37,949 nt of DNA from Opitutales bacterium (GCA_022361075.1 JAKSBQ010000252.1:1-37949); one strand, 5' to 3'; counted from the first letter of the stretch, positions 1 through 7,712 are shown. The notes: generated from the sequence alone by a model not told the origin. Program-made: numbers and translations.

Positions 1-318
1 CAACATGATAATCGGACTCGCCAAAGCGCCGTAAAAATCTTCGTAAGATTGAACCGGAAAGCTCTCCAGCGCCTCTGGAGACAACTGTCCGAGCAGCGGA
101 CTTTTGTTCGACAACAGCAACACCTGCAGGAAAATCACCAACACGCTCGTCGCGTAAATCGGAACGGGTTCCGTCACCCAAAATATCCCCGCCATGAGGA
201 AAATCCCAAGGGTCAACTGCCCTGCCAGAGAAAGTCCTCCAATTGGCATAAGCGGCATCACCACGAGGCAAACAAGCCCCAACACCAGACCGATCCATTG
301 TCGCATCTTCAGATTCAT
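1..318 (-). CDS. SLC13/DASS-family transporter, N-terminal part (truncated by window edge)
   Basis: This minus-strand gene runs off the left edge; only its first 106 codons are present. The translation begins MNLKMRQWIGLVLGLV and shows at least three hydrophobic segments. The stretch FWVTEPVPIYATSVLV matches the 'W.TE..P...T' signature of the SLC13 (DASS/CitT) sodium:dicarboxylate or sulfate symporters, and the end (ASPIIML) matches the following family segment. Members import di- or tricarboxylates, sulfate or similar anions with sodium across the inner membrane; the substrate cannot be told from this part. I chose the ATG at 316-318; a second Met four codons later is a possible start. A weak GAG lies about 9 nt upstream. 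Family placement is fairly safe, specificity is unknown. Confidence 0.75.
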   Translation of the reverse strand, partial: MNLKMRQWIGLVLGLVCLVVMPLMPIGGLSLAGQLTLGIFLMAGIFWVTEPVPIYATSVLVIFLQVLLLSNKSPLLGQLSPEALESFPVQSYEDFYGALASPIIML

Positions 319-668
319 GATATGTTCTCGTTTTAAAAATGGTATACGGCTTTTCTCCGACTTGCATAAATCGCAGGTTTACCAAAGCCGGATGAATCAC
401 CTTAGTAGCGGAACCAACATTGCCGATTAAGCAACCGACAAGGGGTAGTTGTGCCAGCTGCAAACGCGCTCTCCACAAATAAATCAGCCCCAACTTTTCA
501 ATAAGTTAATCTAATGCAACAAAACAAAGAACAGAAGATTTGTTAATGAGAAAACGATAGATGGTTGTCAATAGAGTTTGTGAGAGAATTCGATCGAATT
601 TCGAAAAATCGTTTTACCTACCCATATTCAAAGAATCCTTAAGTGAAGTTTAACCTGATACCTATGAA
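319..668. other. Non-coding interval between divergent genes
   Basis: About 350 bp separate the SLC13-type gene (minus) from the secreted protein gene (plus). I see no convincing gene or RNA. The most notable element is a perfect 14-bp palindrome, AATTCGATCGAATT, at 587-600, about 70 bp before the plus-strand start and followed by a further TTTCGAAA-like stretch. It could be an operator, but no regulator gene is adjacent. Promoters for both flanking genes must lie here; none is clear enough to place. Confidence 0.4.
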
Positions 669-1418
669 ATGAAAAAAACCTTAGCTCTCCTCACGTTAAT
701 CACCATCAATCAACTCACTGCTTCCAACTTCAGGGAGCATTCGCTCATCTTCTACCCTCAGTTTGACTGGCTGGGTTCCGCACTCGAGAAAGTCGCTGCC
801 GACAAATTGGTAGATGGAGATTACATCGTTTACCCTCATTACAGAGGATTGATCGGTTCATTTAGGTCCGAACAATACAATATCGACAAAGAGAAGGTTC
901 TGTTGGGCCTGGAAGAAGTATCCTCAATGTCTTTAATCAAAAACGATATAAAAAAACATCAAGATGGAATCGGTGGAATGTGGGTTAACGAATTTAATCC
1001 TGATGTTCGATTCTCAGGAGACCTAAGTGTTCGTCGCAAAGCACTCAAATATGGTCAAAAGCATGGCTTTGAGATCCTCAGGTGTCTTGACTATGAAACC
1101 GCTATGAAATCAGGAAATGGAAGCTTTGTCGCAAATTTTGCTGATCAGGTTGTGATTTTCCATGACCGGGCGCTTCTGCAACCGACTGAAGGAGTGATTT
1201 CCTTTTACAAAGAAAAATCGAAGAGTATCCGGGAGGCACATCCTGAAGCGGTCGTTTTAGCTGCATTCGAGTTAAAGCTCGAAAATAACAACTTAGAAGA
1301 AATCCTGCAGCTCATGGATGCTCTAAAAGACGACGCAGACGGCTTTGCAGTGATGTTCAGGAATTCAGGACATCAGATGTCGACAGCAATCGATCTACTC
1401 GACGAGTTGAGAAGCTAA
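669..1418 (+). CDS. Secreted protein of unknown function, possible alpha/beta barrel
   Basis: The 249-residue product starts with a short basic N-terminus and hydrophobic core (MKKTLALLTLITINQLTAS), a likely signal peptide, so it should be exported. I do not recognise the family with certainty. The mature part has an alternating strand/helix pattern, with stretches such as DGIGGMWVNEFNPD and PEAVVLAAFELKL and a late DADGFAVMF strand, which resembles a TIM-barrel glycosidase-like fold; this is inference only. The start at 669 overlaps an abortive ATGAAATGA, so an ATG at 664 gives only a two-codon frame. No Shine-Dalgarno is seen. The gene stands alone and ends 38 bp before a strong terminator, so it is probably monocistronic. 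Confidence 0.6.
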   Translation: MKKTLALLTLITINQLTASNFREHSLIFYPQFDWLGSALEKVAADKLVDGDYIVYPHYRGLIGSFRSEQYNIDKEKVLLGLEEVSSMSLIKNDIKKHQDGIGGMWVNEFNPDVRFSGDLSVRRKALKYGQKHGFEILRCLDYETAMKSGNGSFVANFADQVVIFHDRALLQPTEGVISFYKEKSKSIREAHPEAVVLAAFELKLENNNLEEILQLMDALKDDADGFAVMFRNSGHQMSTAIDLLDELRS

Positions 1419-1456
1419 AGCAGATTTTTAAAGATTCTCGTTTCCGGGAATTTGAG

Positions 1457-1495
1457 AACGACAAATGAAATCGGATTTCATTTGTCGTTTTTTTT
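1457..1495 (+). terminator. Strong rho-independent terminator
   Basis: A perfect 13-bp stem (CGACAAATGAAAT at 1459-1471 with its complement at 1475-1487) closes a 3-nt CGG loop and is followed by eight T residues (1488-1495). It ends transcription of the secreted-protein gene and insulates the antiporter gene that starts 50 bp later. Confidence 0.9.
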
Positions 1496-1545
1496 GCTAT
1501 CTTGCGAAAAGTCGCTGCAATTAGAGTTTCATCCAACTACATAAC

Positions 1546-3888
1546 ATGCTTCCCGATTTCACTATCCTGGCCATGTCTGAAAACGTGATCCTGTCCGATC
1601 TCGGAATTGTGGCAGTCACCGCAACCTTAGCCGCAATCATCTTCGACCGATTCAATTTCCCGGTCATTTTGGGTTACCTGTTAGTAGGACTGATTCTCGG
1701 GCCTTTCCTCTTCGACCATCACTTCATTCACGATCGTGATACGGTACGTGCACTCAGTGAGTTGGGGGTGATTTTCCTGCTTTTTACGTTAGGAATGGAG
1801 TTTGATCTAAAGAGGCTCCAGCATCTTGTCAGCACTTCCTTCCTCGCCCTCATTTTGCAGACCGTGCTGATGCTATTCATTGTGATGCAAATTGCTCCGT
1901 TAGCCGGATACAGTTCGGTTACGGGACTCTTTCTAGGAAGCCTCCTCGCGATCAGTTCGTCGATGGTGACGATTCGGGTGTTGCGCGATCAAAAAGCCAT
2001 GCAACTCCCCCACGCGCAGCTGGCCATCGGGATTCTCATTCTCGAAGACATCCTCGCAGTCCTTCTGCTCGTGGTACTCAGTGGTATCAGCGCAGCAGGT
2101 GTGCTTCCGTGGGGTTCTGCAATCTGGAGCGTGTTTCTGCTAAGCGTATTTGTAGTAGGTGTCTTCTACATCGGCAGGATCATCATGCCCGGGATCATCA
2201 AGATCGTACACCGCATCGGGAGTCTGGAACTCGTAACTCTCTTCGCAGTGGGCACTGCGTTGGGAATCGGCGTGTTGGCCGAACAGATGCATCTGTCCGT
2301 CGCTCTTGGAGCATTCGTAGCGGGTAGTTTGTTCACCAACTCCAAGCTCTGCGACGAAATCGAACACTCCATCGCGCCGATCAAAGAGCTTTTCTCATCG
2401 GTATTCTTTGTCTCTATCGGGATGCTCATCAATCCGAAGGTCATGCTTGAGCAATGGCCCATTATTCTCCTGCTCGCGATTCTTGTGGTATTCGGTAAAA
2501 TCGCAAGTTGCGGCATTGGTCTCTTTCTAGCAGGGCAGAAAACCAGAAGCAGCTTTAGAGCAGCGGTTGCAAAGAGCCAGATCGGTGAGTTCAGTTTTGT
2601 CATTGCCAAGCTTGCTGAGAGTATGGGGTTAGCAGATGAAAAACTCGTCTCCATCGCAGTCGGCGTCTCCTTTATCACGATTCTTACGACTCCGATCGCT
2701 TCGCAAAACTCGCTCGGCCTGTATGAGGCCTTTGTCAAGATCACTCCATCGCCGCTCAAGCAGTTTGGGGCGGTTTATTACCGGATGTTGTGCGCACTTC
2801 AGTCGACGATGGAGCGGTCCGCTTTGATGGCATCGCTAAAACGTCCATTCCTTCAGACCTGTGTCTCGTTTTTCCTGATCAACGGTGTCATCATTGCAGC
2901 AAGCCTGGGGGCCAATTACCTGGCAGACGTTCAGCCCTACCCTCAATTTAGCACATGGATCGTGTTATTGGTATGGGTGATCGCAGCGGTTCTGGTGGCA
3001 CCCTTCATTCTCTCGATCATGCGCAACATCGGAGCCGTCGCCCTAATCGCAGTCGATGTCATTTTTTCAAAATCCACTCTTAAAAAGCGCAAGGCTTCCT
3101 ACCAGCGCTTCATCATTCACCTGTTTTACGCAATACTTATTCTTCTGGTCGGGGGTGCGTTTTTATCTGCCGTCTCGAACTTCCTGCCATCCGGCGGATC
3201 CTTAATCCTGTTCATCATCCTCATCGGAGTACTCGCGGTCGTCTTCCAGCGGCAAATGATCCGCCTCAACTCTGAGCTTGAGCACCGCTTCTCCAGTAGT
3301 TTTGCCAGCGATACCGAGGCTGTCGAACACCAACGAATGGAGGAGGTCATGGAGAGTTTTCATAAGGACTTCGACTGGAACTCCCTGACTCAGGAAAAAG
3401 TCATTCCGGCTGAAAGCTCGGTGTCCGGGTTAACCATTCGGCAAACCAAACTGCGTGAAACCACCGGCGCTACGATCATCGCAATCTCACGCGGACAGGA
3501 GAGCATTTACGACCCTAATCCCAACGCCTACCTCTTCTCGGGTGATCGAGTCGTGCTTCTCGGGAATCGTCAACAAATCGACGAAGCTTCACACTTGCTG
3601 AAAACCCCAAAAGATCAAACCGACGAGACCATCGAAACAGCTTTCCTCACCGATGCCATTTATGTGAACACAGGAAATTTTCTTGCAGGGGACACGCTCG
3701 CTGGTGCCAAGCTACGACTCACTCACCGCGTCACGGTCGTTGGTATCAAGCGTGGCGACAATCCGGTCATGGATCCCGATCCTTCGGAAGTTTTACATGT
3801 GGGTGACATTCTCCTGATCATGGGCAAACCACGCCACGTCAAGGCGTTCAAAGCTTACATTGACCAAACCGAGTTAGGAGCGGCTTAG
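1546..3888 (+). CDS. CPA2-family monovalent cation:proton antiporter with TrkA-C domains
   Basis: A 780-residue inner-membrane protein of the KefB/KefC-like CPA2 family, which exchanges K+ or Na+ for protons. Residues about 15-385 form the Na_H_Exchanger domain with some 12 membrane segments; family landmarks include FPVILGYLLVGLILGP, ELGVIFLLFTLGMEFD and SVALGAFVAGSLF. A second hydrophobic block (about 430-575) adds four segments. The cytosolic end carries two TrkA-C (RCK-C) ligand-binding domains, near 615-685 and 695-775, each closing with a 'GD..L..G' strand (SGDRVVLLGN, VGDILLIMGK). There is no Rossmann TrkA-N domain, so NAD-type gating is not expected. The ATG at 1546 has no clear ribosome site; Met-10 is an alternative start. 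The exact ion is unknown. Confidence 0.88.
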   Translation: MLPDFTILAMSENVILSDLGIVAVTATLAAIIFDRFNFPVILGYLLVGLILGPFLFDHHFIHDRDTVRALSELGVIFLLFTLGMEFDLKRLQHLVSTSFLALILQTVLMLFIVMQIAPLAGYSSVTGLFLGSLLAISSSMVTIRVLRDQKAMQLPHAQLAIGILILEDILAVLLLVVLSGISAAGVLPWGSAIWSVFLLSVFVVGVFYIGRIIMPGIIKIVHRIGSLELVTLFAVGTALGIGVLAEQMHLSVALGAFVAGSLFTNSKLCDEIEHSIAPIKELFSSVFFVSIGMLINPKVMLEQWPIILLLAILVVFGKIASCGIGLFLAGQKTRSSFRAAVAKSQIGEFSFVIAKLAESMGLADEKLVSIAVGVSFITILTTPIASQNSLGLYEAFVKITPSPLKQFGAVYYRMLCALQSTMERSALMASLKRPFLQTCVSFFLINGVIIAASLGANYLADVQPYPQFSTWIVLLVWVIAAVLVAPFILSIMRNIGAVALIAVDVIFSKSTLKKRKASYQRFIIHLFYAILILLVGGAFLSAVSNFLPSGGSLILFIILIGVLAVVFQRQMIRLNSELEHRFSSSFASDTEAVEHQRMEEVMESFHKDFDWNSLTQEKVIPAESSVSGLTIRQTKLRETTGATIIAISRGQESIYDPNPNAYLFSGDRVVLLGNRQQIDEASHLLKTPKDQTDETIETAFLTDAIYVNTGNFLAGDTLAGAKLRLTHRVTVVGIKRGDNPVMDPDPSEVLHVGDILLIMGKPRHVKAFKAYIDQTELGAA

Positions 3889-3928
3889 CCTGAATCTGTC
3901 AAAGATTCAGACTCTTCATAAATTCGTC

Positions 3929-4948
3929 ATGCTCCCGTGGTTAAAAGAGGGGAAGTTTCCCTTGTATCTTGCACCAATGGCAGGTTTCACCGACCTCGCC
4001 TATCGACAGCTCTGCAAGGACGAAGGAGCTGATGTGCTCATCACGGAGTTCGCGATGTCCGACTCCATCAATCGCGACATCCCCGAAGCATGGGCATTGA
4101 CCGAATTTCACGAGTCCCAACGCCCGATGGGAATTCAGATTTTCGGAGCGACTCCTGAGTCGATGGCCAAGGCCGCGCACCGAATCGAGGAACGCTGCCG
4201 ACCGGACTTCATCGACCTCAATTTTGGTTGTCCTTCGGAGAAAGTAACCTGTCAAATGGCAGGTGCTTCTCTTCTCAAAACCCCCAGGGAGCTCACCCGA
4301 ATTGCGGCGGAGGTGGTGAAAGAAGTTAAATCAATTCCTGTCACGGCAAAGATTCGAACCGGATGGGATGAAGAAAATATAGTCGCTGATCAACTCGTTC
4401 CCATGTTGCAGGACGTCGGTATTCAGGCGCTTACCATCCACGGTCGCACAAAGGTGCAAGGCTACTCAGGAGAGCCTGACTGGGATCTGATCAAAAGCAT
4501 CGCCGCTTCAACCTCCCTTCCCATCATCGGCAACGGCAACATCCGCAACTCCGCTCAGGTGCACGAGATCATGACACAATCGAACGTCAGTGGAGTCATG
4601 ATCGGACGAGCCGCCCTCGGCTATCCCTGGCTTTTTAGAGAAATCAAGACTCACCTCGAAACCGGTCACACTCCCCCACCTCCCACTTTGCAACATCGCT
4701 GGAAAACCATTCTCGACTACGCTCATCAGCTCGCTTCACGTCCTGAAAACGCTCACTTCGAAGGAAAGATCATGTGGATGCGCTCCAAAATCGTGAAACT
4801 CACCAAGGACATGCACGGCAGCAAAAACCTACGCCTGGAGCTGAACCAAACTGAGACTCTCGACCAACTTCACGAAATCTCCAAGCAACACCTTGAGCGC
4901 TACTCCCACGCCGACGTAGTGATCCAGGAACGCTTTCGTAGAAGGTAG
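3929..4948 (+). CDS. dusB: tRNA-dihydrouridine synthase
   Basis: A 339-residue FMN-dependent enzyme that reduces specific uridines in the tRNA D-loop using NADPH. Landmarks of the Dus family are present: the N-terminal flavin-binding LAPMAGFTDLAYR (about 14-26), the DLNFGCPSEKVTCQMAGASLL region with the catalytic Cys at about 101, KIRTGWD, the TIHGRTKVQGYSG segment and the phosphate-binding GNGNI and MIGRAALGYPW motifs. The C-terminal helical tRNA-binding domain is present, so the length is normal. It starts 40 bp after the antiporter gene and may be co-transcribed with it. The B-type label follows overall resemblance (TVHGRT, GxGNI, GRxxxGxPW) and was not tested against DusA/C. Confidence 0.9.
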   Translation: MLPWLKEGKFPLYLAPMAGFTDLAYRQLCKDEGADVLITEFAMSDSINRDIPEAWALTEFHESQRPMGIQIFGATPESMAKAAHRIEERCRPDFIDLNFGCPSEKVTCQMAGASLLKTPRELTRIAAEVVKEVKSIPVTAKIRTGWDEENIVADQLVPMLQDVGIQALTIHGRTKVQGYSGEPDWDLIKSIAASTSLPIIGNGNIRNSAQVHEIMTQSNVSGVMIGRAALGYPWLFREIKTHLETGHTPPPPTLQHRWKTILDYAHQLASRPENAHFEGKIMWMRSKIVKLTKDMHGSKNLRLELNQTETLDQLHEISKQHLERYSHADVVIQERFRRR

Positions 4949-5287
4949 GGCTTTACAGTCCCGCTCAGCCAGAGTGGGAGAGGAAATGATGGAACAGACG
5001 AACGATGCGGACGGATTGCTCGGAGGGTCCATGAGACGCGGTGGAGCGAGGAGTTTCGAGCGAAGCGATAAATCAATCCGGCAGAAGTCGGAGCGAAGCA
5101 ATCCACCCTACACCCTGAGAGGCAGATGTACGGTGGAGCGAGGACGCACCCCCCTATCAAGTAGCCGAAGAGGAGTTAGCTTTAGATCGTTCCCTATACA
5201 ACAGTGCCGTGTACTCACGCATTCGGTTACATCATTTGACCTTCTCTTAGCGTCTTTGGGTGACACATTCAAGCGGTTTAGGGTTCT
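4949..5287. repeat. Repeat-rich non-coding segment downstream of dusB
   Basis: No gene is convincing here. The motif CGGTGGAGCGAGGA occurs twice (from about 5039 and 5131). GGATTGCT at 5013-5020 is complementary to AGCAATCC at 5097-5104. A hairpin CCCGCTC/GAGTGGG lies at 4960-4978. Read on the minus strand, 5085-5110 gives TAGGGTGGATTGCTTCGCTC, which resembles a 'GTAGGGTGGATT...' repeat that I recall as widely scattered in bacterial genomes. The segment is best seen as degraded dispersed repeats. Confidence 0.4.
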
Positions 5288-5372
5288 GCACCGTATGCGG
5301 TGCAGGTGTGGCACCACTTGCGGTGCATCAGTGGCACCGTATGCGGTGCGTTATCGGCACCGCACGCGGTGC
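5288..5372. repeat. Four-unit tandem array of 16-bp palindromes, 23-bp period
   Basis: Four palindromic units of the form GCACC-NNNNNN-GGTGC start at 5288, 5311, 5334 and 5357. Each is 16 bp and they are separated by spacers of exactly 7 bp. Three have 6-bp arms (GCACCG/CGGTGC) with central TATG, TATG or CACG; the second has 5-bp arms. Arms are conserved while centres and spacers vary. As RNA the array would form four adjacent hairpins, and as DNA it offers four dyad sites on one helical face spacing of 23 bp. It lies between the convergent 3' ends of dusB and ilvN. Confidence 0.85.
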
Positions 5373-5433
5373 AGCTGGCTTATTCGCTCGGGATCGTGAG
5401 TATGCGATGATAAGTTCCGACTCTGGTGGTAAC

Positions 5434-5493
5434 GGATTAACACAGATTAAAAATAATTCATCCCAATGAATCTGTGCAGATCTGTGTTAATCC
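5434..5493. repeat. Long inverted repeat with AATCTGTG motif
   Basis: GGATTAACACAGAT (5434-5447) pairs perfectly with its complement at 5480-5493, giving a 14-bp stem around a 32-nt loop. The loop also holds another AATCTGTG (5469-5476). It lies about 30 bp past the ilvN stop codon and might serve as its transcript end, although no T-tract follows on either strand. A related CACAGATT/AATCTGTG hairpin occurs at 30689-30715, so this appears to be a dispersed element. Confidence 0.7.
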
Positions 5494-5522
5494 GTGGCAA
5501 AAAACATTTAACAATGACAACC

Positions 5523-5813
5523 TCAGTCGGACGTACCAAAAAACTGCTCCAGTCGCTCGAATGCCTCGTGAGAAGCTTCATGCTCACGAACTTCCCGAGT
5601 ATCGTGAAGTTTCTTCAACTGTTCAACGATCTGAGGTAGTTTGCTATCGTTCTTCACTCGAAGCCACATTCGGCTGAATCGATCATCTCTGCATGGCAGG
5701 CAGGCGATTCCCTCAAGATTGAAGGCCCTTCGGGAGAACAAACCCACTACATGCAGCATGACGCCGGGATGATTGTTCACCTTGAGTTCTAGTGTCGTCC
5801 ATTCTGCGCTCAT
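5523..5813 (-). CDS. ilvN: Acetolactate synthase isozyme I, small regulatory subunit
   Basis: A 96-residue single-ACT-domain protein that binds the large subunit, raises its activity and confers valine feedback inhibition. The segments NHPGVM, HVVGLFSRRAFNLEGI and CLP closely follow the short enterobacterial IlvN rather than the longer IlvH form. I chose the ATG at 5811-5813. It overlaps the ilvB stop in an ATGA, and a good Shine-Dalgarno (AGGAG, about 8 nt spacing) sits just before it, which is rare in this window. A longer reading from 5852 would add 13 residues inside ilvB and is unlikely. Translational coupling to ilvB is expected. Confidence 0.93.
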   Translation of the reverse strand: MSAEWTTLELKVNNHPGVMLHVVGLFSRRAFNLEGIACLPCRDDRFSRMWLRVKNDSKLPQIVEQLKKLHDTREVREHEASHEAFERLEQFFGTSD

Positions 5814-7507
5814 GAAAGAGCTCCTTTCTGTGCGGTTTCTTTCAAGCCACAAATCATCTCGTGATTTGCCCCACCTGGCGGAACCATTGGGAAAACATGA
5901 TCCTCAACCGATATCGGAACGTTAATCAAAACCCCCTCCTTCGACTTCATCGCCTGCTCAAGAGTTGACTGTGGATTTTCAACTTTCCCGAGGTCAATGG
6001 CCTCGATACCAAAACCCTCGGCAATCTGGCAAAAATCAACTCGCTGTTGATATCGTGACGCCATCTCGCGTTTGCCGTAGAACAAGGACTGTTGCTGGTA
6101 AACAAGGCCAAGTGAGTCGTTGTTAGAAACGATCACCTTAATATTCAAACCCTCCTCGGCTATCAGTGCCAGCTCCTGAATATTCATCAGCAAGCTGCCA
6201 TCCCCGGTGTAGCAAACTGCCGTCGCCTCTGGGTGTTCTAGAGCAGCTCCAATGGCAGCCGGCAATCCAAAGCCCATCGTACCCAAGCCACCTGAGGTCA
6301 TCCACTGACGCGGTTTCTCAAATGGAAAACACTGAGCAACCCGCATCTGGTGCTGTCCAACATCCGTTGTCACGAAGAATTCGCCTTCCAGCATTTTCGC
6401 AGACTGAAGCAAAATGCCGTAAGGCGAAAACAAACTGCCAGCGTTTGGTGTTTCGAGAGGGAATCGTTCCTTAAGCTCCTCAAGCCGTTTCAGCCAAGTT
6501 TTGTCTGATCGTTCCAGAACATGAGGAAGCAGCGCATCCAGCGCATCCCGAAGGTCTGCCTCCATGCTGATCGTCGGTTGCTTGAGTTTTCCTATTTCAG
6601 AGGGATCGATGTCGATGTGAACGATTTTTGCCTGCGGACAAAACTCGCTGATTTTACCCGTCGCCCGATCATCAAATCGAACACCAAACGCCATCAAAAG
6701 ATCGCATTCCTCGAGAAGCTTCTGCGTATACCGTGCGGCGTGCATGCCTAGCATCCCGGCAAATTGCGGGTGTGCCACCGGGATCGTTCCGAGCCCCATC
6801 AAACTGGAAACAACCGGAGCCTTCAGACGTTCTGCAAGTGCACAGATCTCCTCATGCGCACTCGAATGAATCGCACCGCCTCCGATGTAGAGAATGGGTC
6901 GCTCAGCAGAGTTGATGAGCTTGGACATCGTGATGATTTTGGGAATCGAAGGTGTGTGAGATGGAGCTTTTCCTTCAAATTCCGGAAACGCTTCAACCTC
7001 GATCTCCTCGTTTTGAACGTCTTTGGGAACATCAATCCAGACAGGGCCGGGTCTTCCCTCCTCAGCGATTCGAAACGCCTCCGGAATCACTTCCAGTAGT
7101 TCCGCAGCAGACCGAACGAAGTAATTATGCTTCGTGATTGGCGTGCTCAGCCCGTAGGAATCAATTTCTTGAAATGCATCGGTCCCAATCAAGCTCTGAG
7201 GAACCTGTCCGGTGATGCAAACCACTGGGATCGAATCGAGCTTTGCATCCGCAACCGCAGTGATCGCGTTAGTCGCTCCCGGACCTGAAGTTGCAAGGAA
7301 GACCGCTACCTCTCCATTGGATCGCGCTTGTCCCTGCGCAATGAAACCTGCACCTTGCTCATGCCGAGCGAGGATATGGCGGATCTTCTTGCTCTTCGAC
7401 AAAGCGTCGTAAATCGGGAGATTCGCCCCACCGGGAATTCCCGACAACTGGCAAATTCCCCGCTTCTCAAGCAGTTTAATGATGATTTCGGCACCTGTAT
7501 ATTTCAT
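5810..7507 (-). CDS. ilvB: Acetolactate synthase isozyme I, large catalytic subunit
   Basis: A 565-residue ThDP- and FAD-dependent enzyme that condenses two pyruvates, or pyruvate with 2-ketobutyrate, in the first common step of valine, leucine and isoleucine synthesis. The three family domains are present: the N-terminal pyrimidine-binding domain with the catalytic Glu-50 in ARHEQGAGF, the central FAD domain, and the C-terminal ThDP/Mg domain with GDGS (435-438) running to NN (462-463). The length equals that of E. coli IlvB. The gene starts 49 bp after a leader terminator and shares a 4-bp overlap with ilvN. Control by attenuation is strongly suggested by the leader upstream. Confidence 0.95.
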   Translation of the reverse strand: MKYTGAEIIIKLLEKRGICQLSGIPGGANLPIYDALSKSKKIRHILARHEQGAGFIAQGQARSNGEVAVFLATSGPGATNAITAVADAKLDSIPVVCITGQVPQSLIGTDAFQEIDSYGLSTPITKHNYFVRSAAELLEVIPEAFRIAEEGRPGPVWIDVPKDVQNEEIEVEAFPEFEGKAPSHTPSIPKIITMSKLINSAERPILYIGGGAIHSSAHEEICALAERLKAPVVSSLMGLGTIPVAHPQFAGMLGMHAARYTQKLLEECDLLMAFGVRFDDRATGKISEFCPQAKIVHIDIDPSEIGKLKQPTISMEADLRDALDALLPHVLERSDKTWLKRLEELKERFPLETPNAGSLFSPYGILLQSAKMLEGEFFVTTDVGQHQMRVAQCFPFEKPRQWMTSGGLGTMGFGLPAAIGAALEHPEATAVCYTGDGSLLMNIQELALIAEEGLNIKVIVSNNDSLGLVYQQQSLFYGKREMASRYQQRVDFCQIAEGFGIEAIDLGKVENPQSTLEQAMKSKEGVLINVPISVEDHVFPMVPPGGANHEMICGLKETAQKGALS

Positions 7508-7555
7508 GGATTTGTTTCGTTTGCCGACCCAATCCGACGAGCACCTTCAATCACG

Positions 7556-7628
7556 AAAAAACCCGCCGTTCTGCGCCGGCGGGTTTTTGGTTTTGATTAA
7601 ATTCAATACGTTAACTCCGCTCGGGCGC
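7556..7628 (-). promoter_or_regulatory. ilvBN transcription attenuator (terminator/antiterminator)
   Basis: Read on the minus strand, CCCGCCG (7562-7568) and CGGCGGG (7577-7583), extended by A/T pairs, form a rho-independent terminator followed by six T residues (complement of 7556-7561), 49 bp before ilvB. A rival pairing is visible. GCGCC and GCGG near the end of the leader reading frame (7624-7628 and 7617-7620) can pair with GGCGC and CCGC in the terminator's 5' arm (7573-7577 and 7579-7582), with a small internal loop. A ribosome stalled at the leader's Val codons would leave the rival pairing free to form and prevent termination. A ribosome that reaches the stop codon at 7611-7613 would cover it and allow termination. 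Confidence 0.85.
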
Positions 7629-7712
7629 AATTGCCACGACCACCACAAGCACGAGTTCCACGACGGAAAATGTGTTTCTCAAAATTGAAAATGCTGTGGT
7701 GTTGCGAGTCAT
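7611..7712 (-). CDS. ivbL: ilvBN leader peptide (ivbL-like)
   Basis: A 33-codon frame that ends about 23 nt before the terminator stem upstream of ilvB. Its second half reads VVELVLVVVVAI; in total it holds seven Val, three Leu and two Ile, the three end products of the pathway. It is very like the enterobacterial IvbL leader of ilvBN in size, Val cluster and AP-containing tail. It should act as a sensor: shortage of charged Val or Leu tRNA stalls the ribosome and relieves termination. I chose the ATG at 7710-7712. An upstream in-frame start at 7844 would give 77 residues, which is less likely for a leader. There is no strong Shine-Dalgarno. Confidence 0.85.
   Translation of the reverse strand: MTRNTTAFSILRNTFSVVELVLVVVVAIAPERS

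Noticed and set aside
5309-5321. Sigma-54 promoter (TGGCAC...TTGC)
   Set aside because: The gap between the two boxes is 3 bp instead of about 5, it lies inside the palindrome array, and no gene follows on that strand.
5288-5372. CRISPR array
   Set aside because: Units are 16-bp palindromes with only 7-bp spacers and a 23-bp period; no cas genes are present.
4974-5469. Overlapping plus-strand frames of 69-141 codons in the repeat block
   Set aside because: Their composition is Arg/Cys-rich and follows the repeats; no protein-like pattern or ribosome site is seen.
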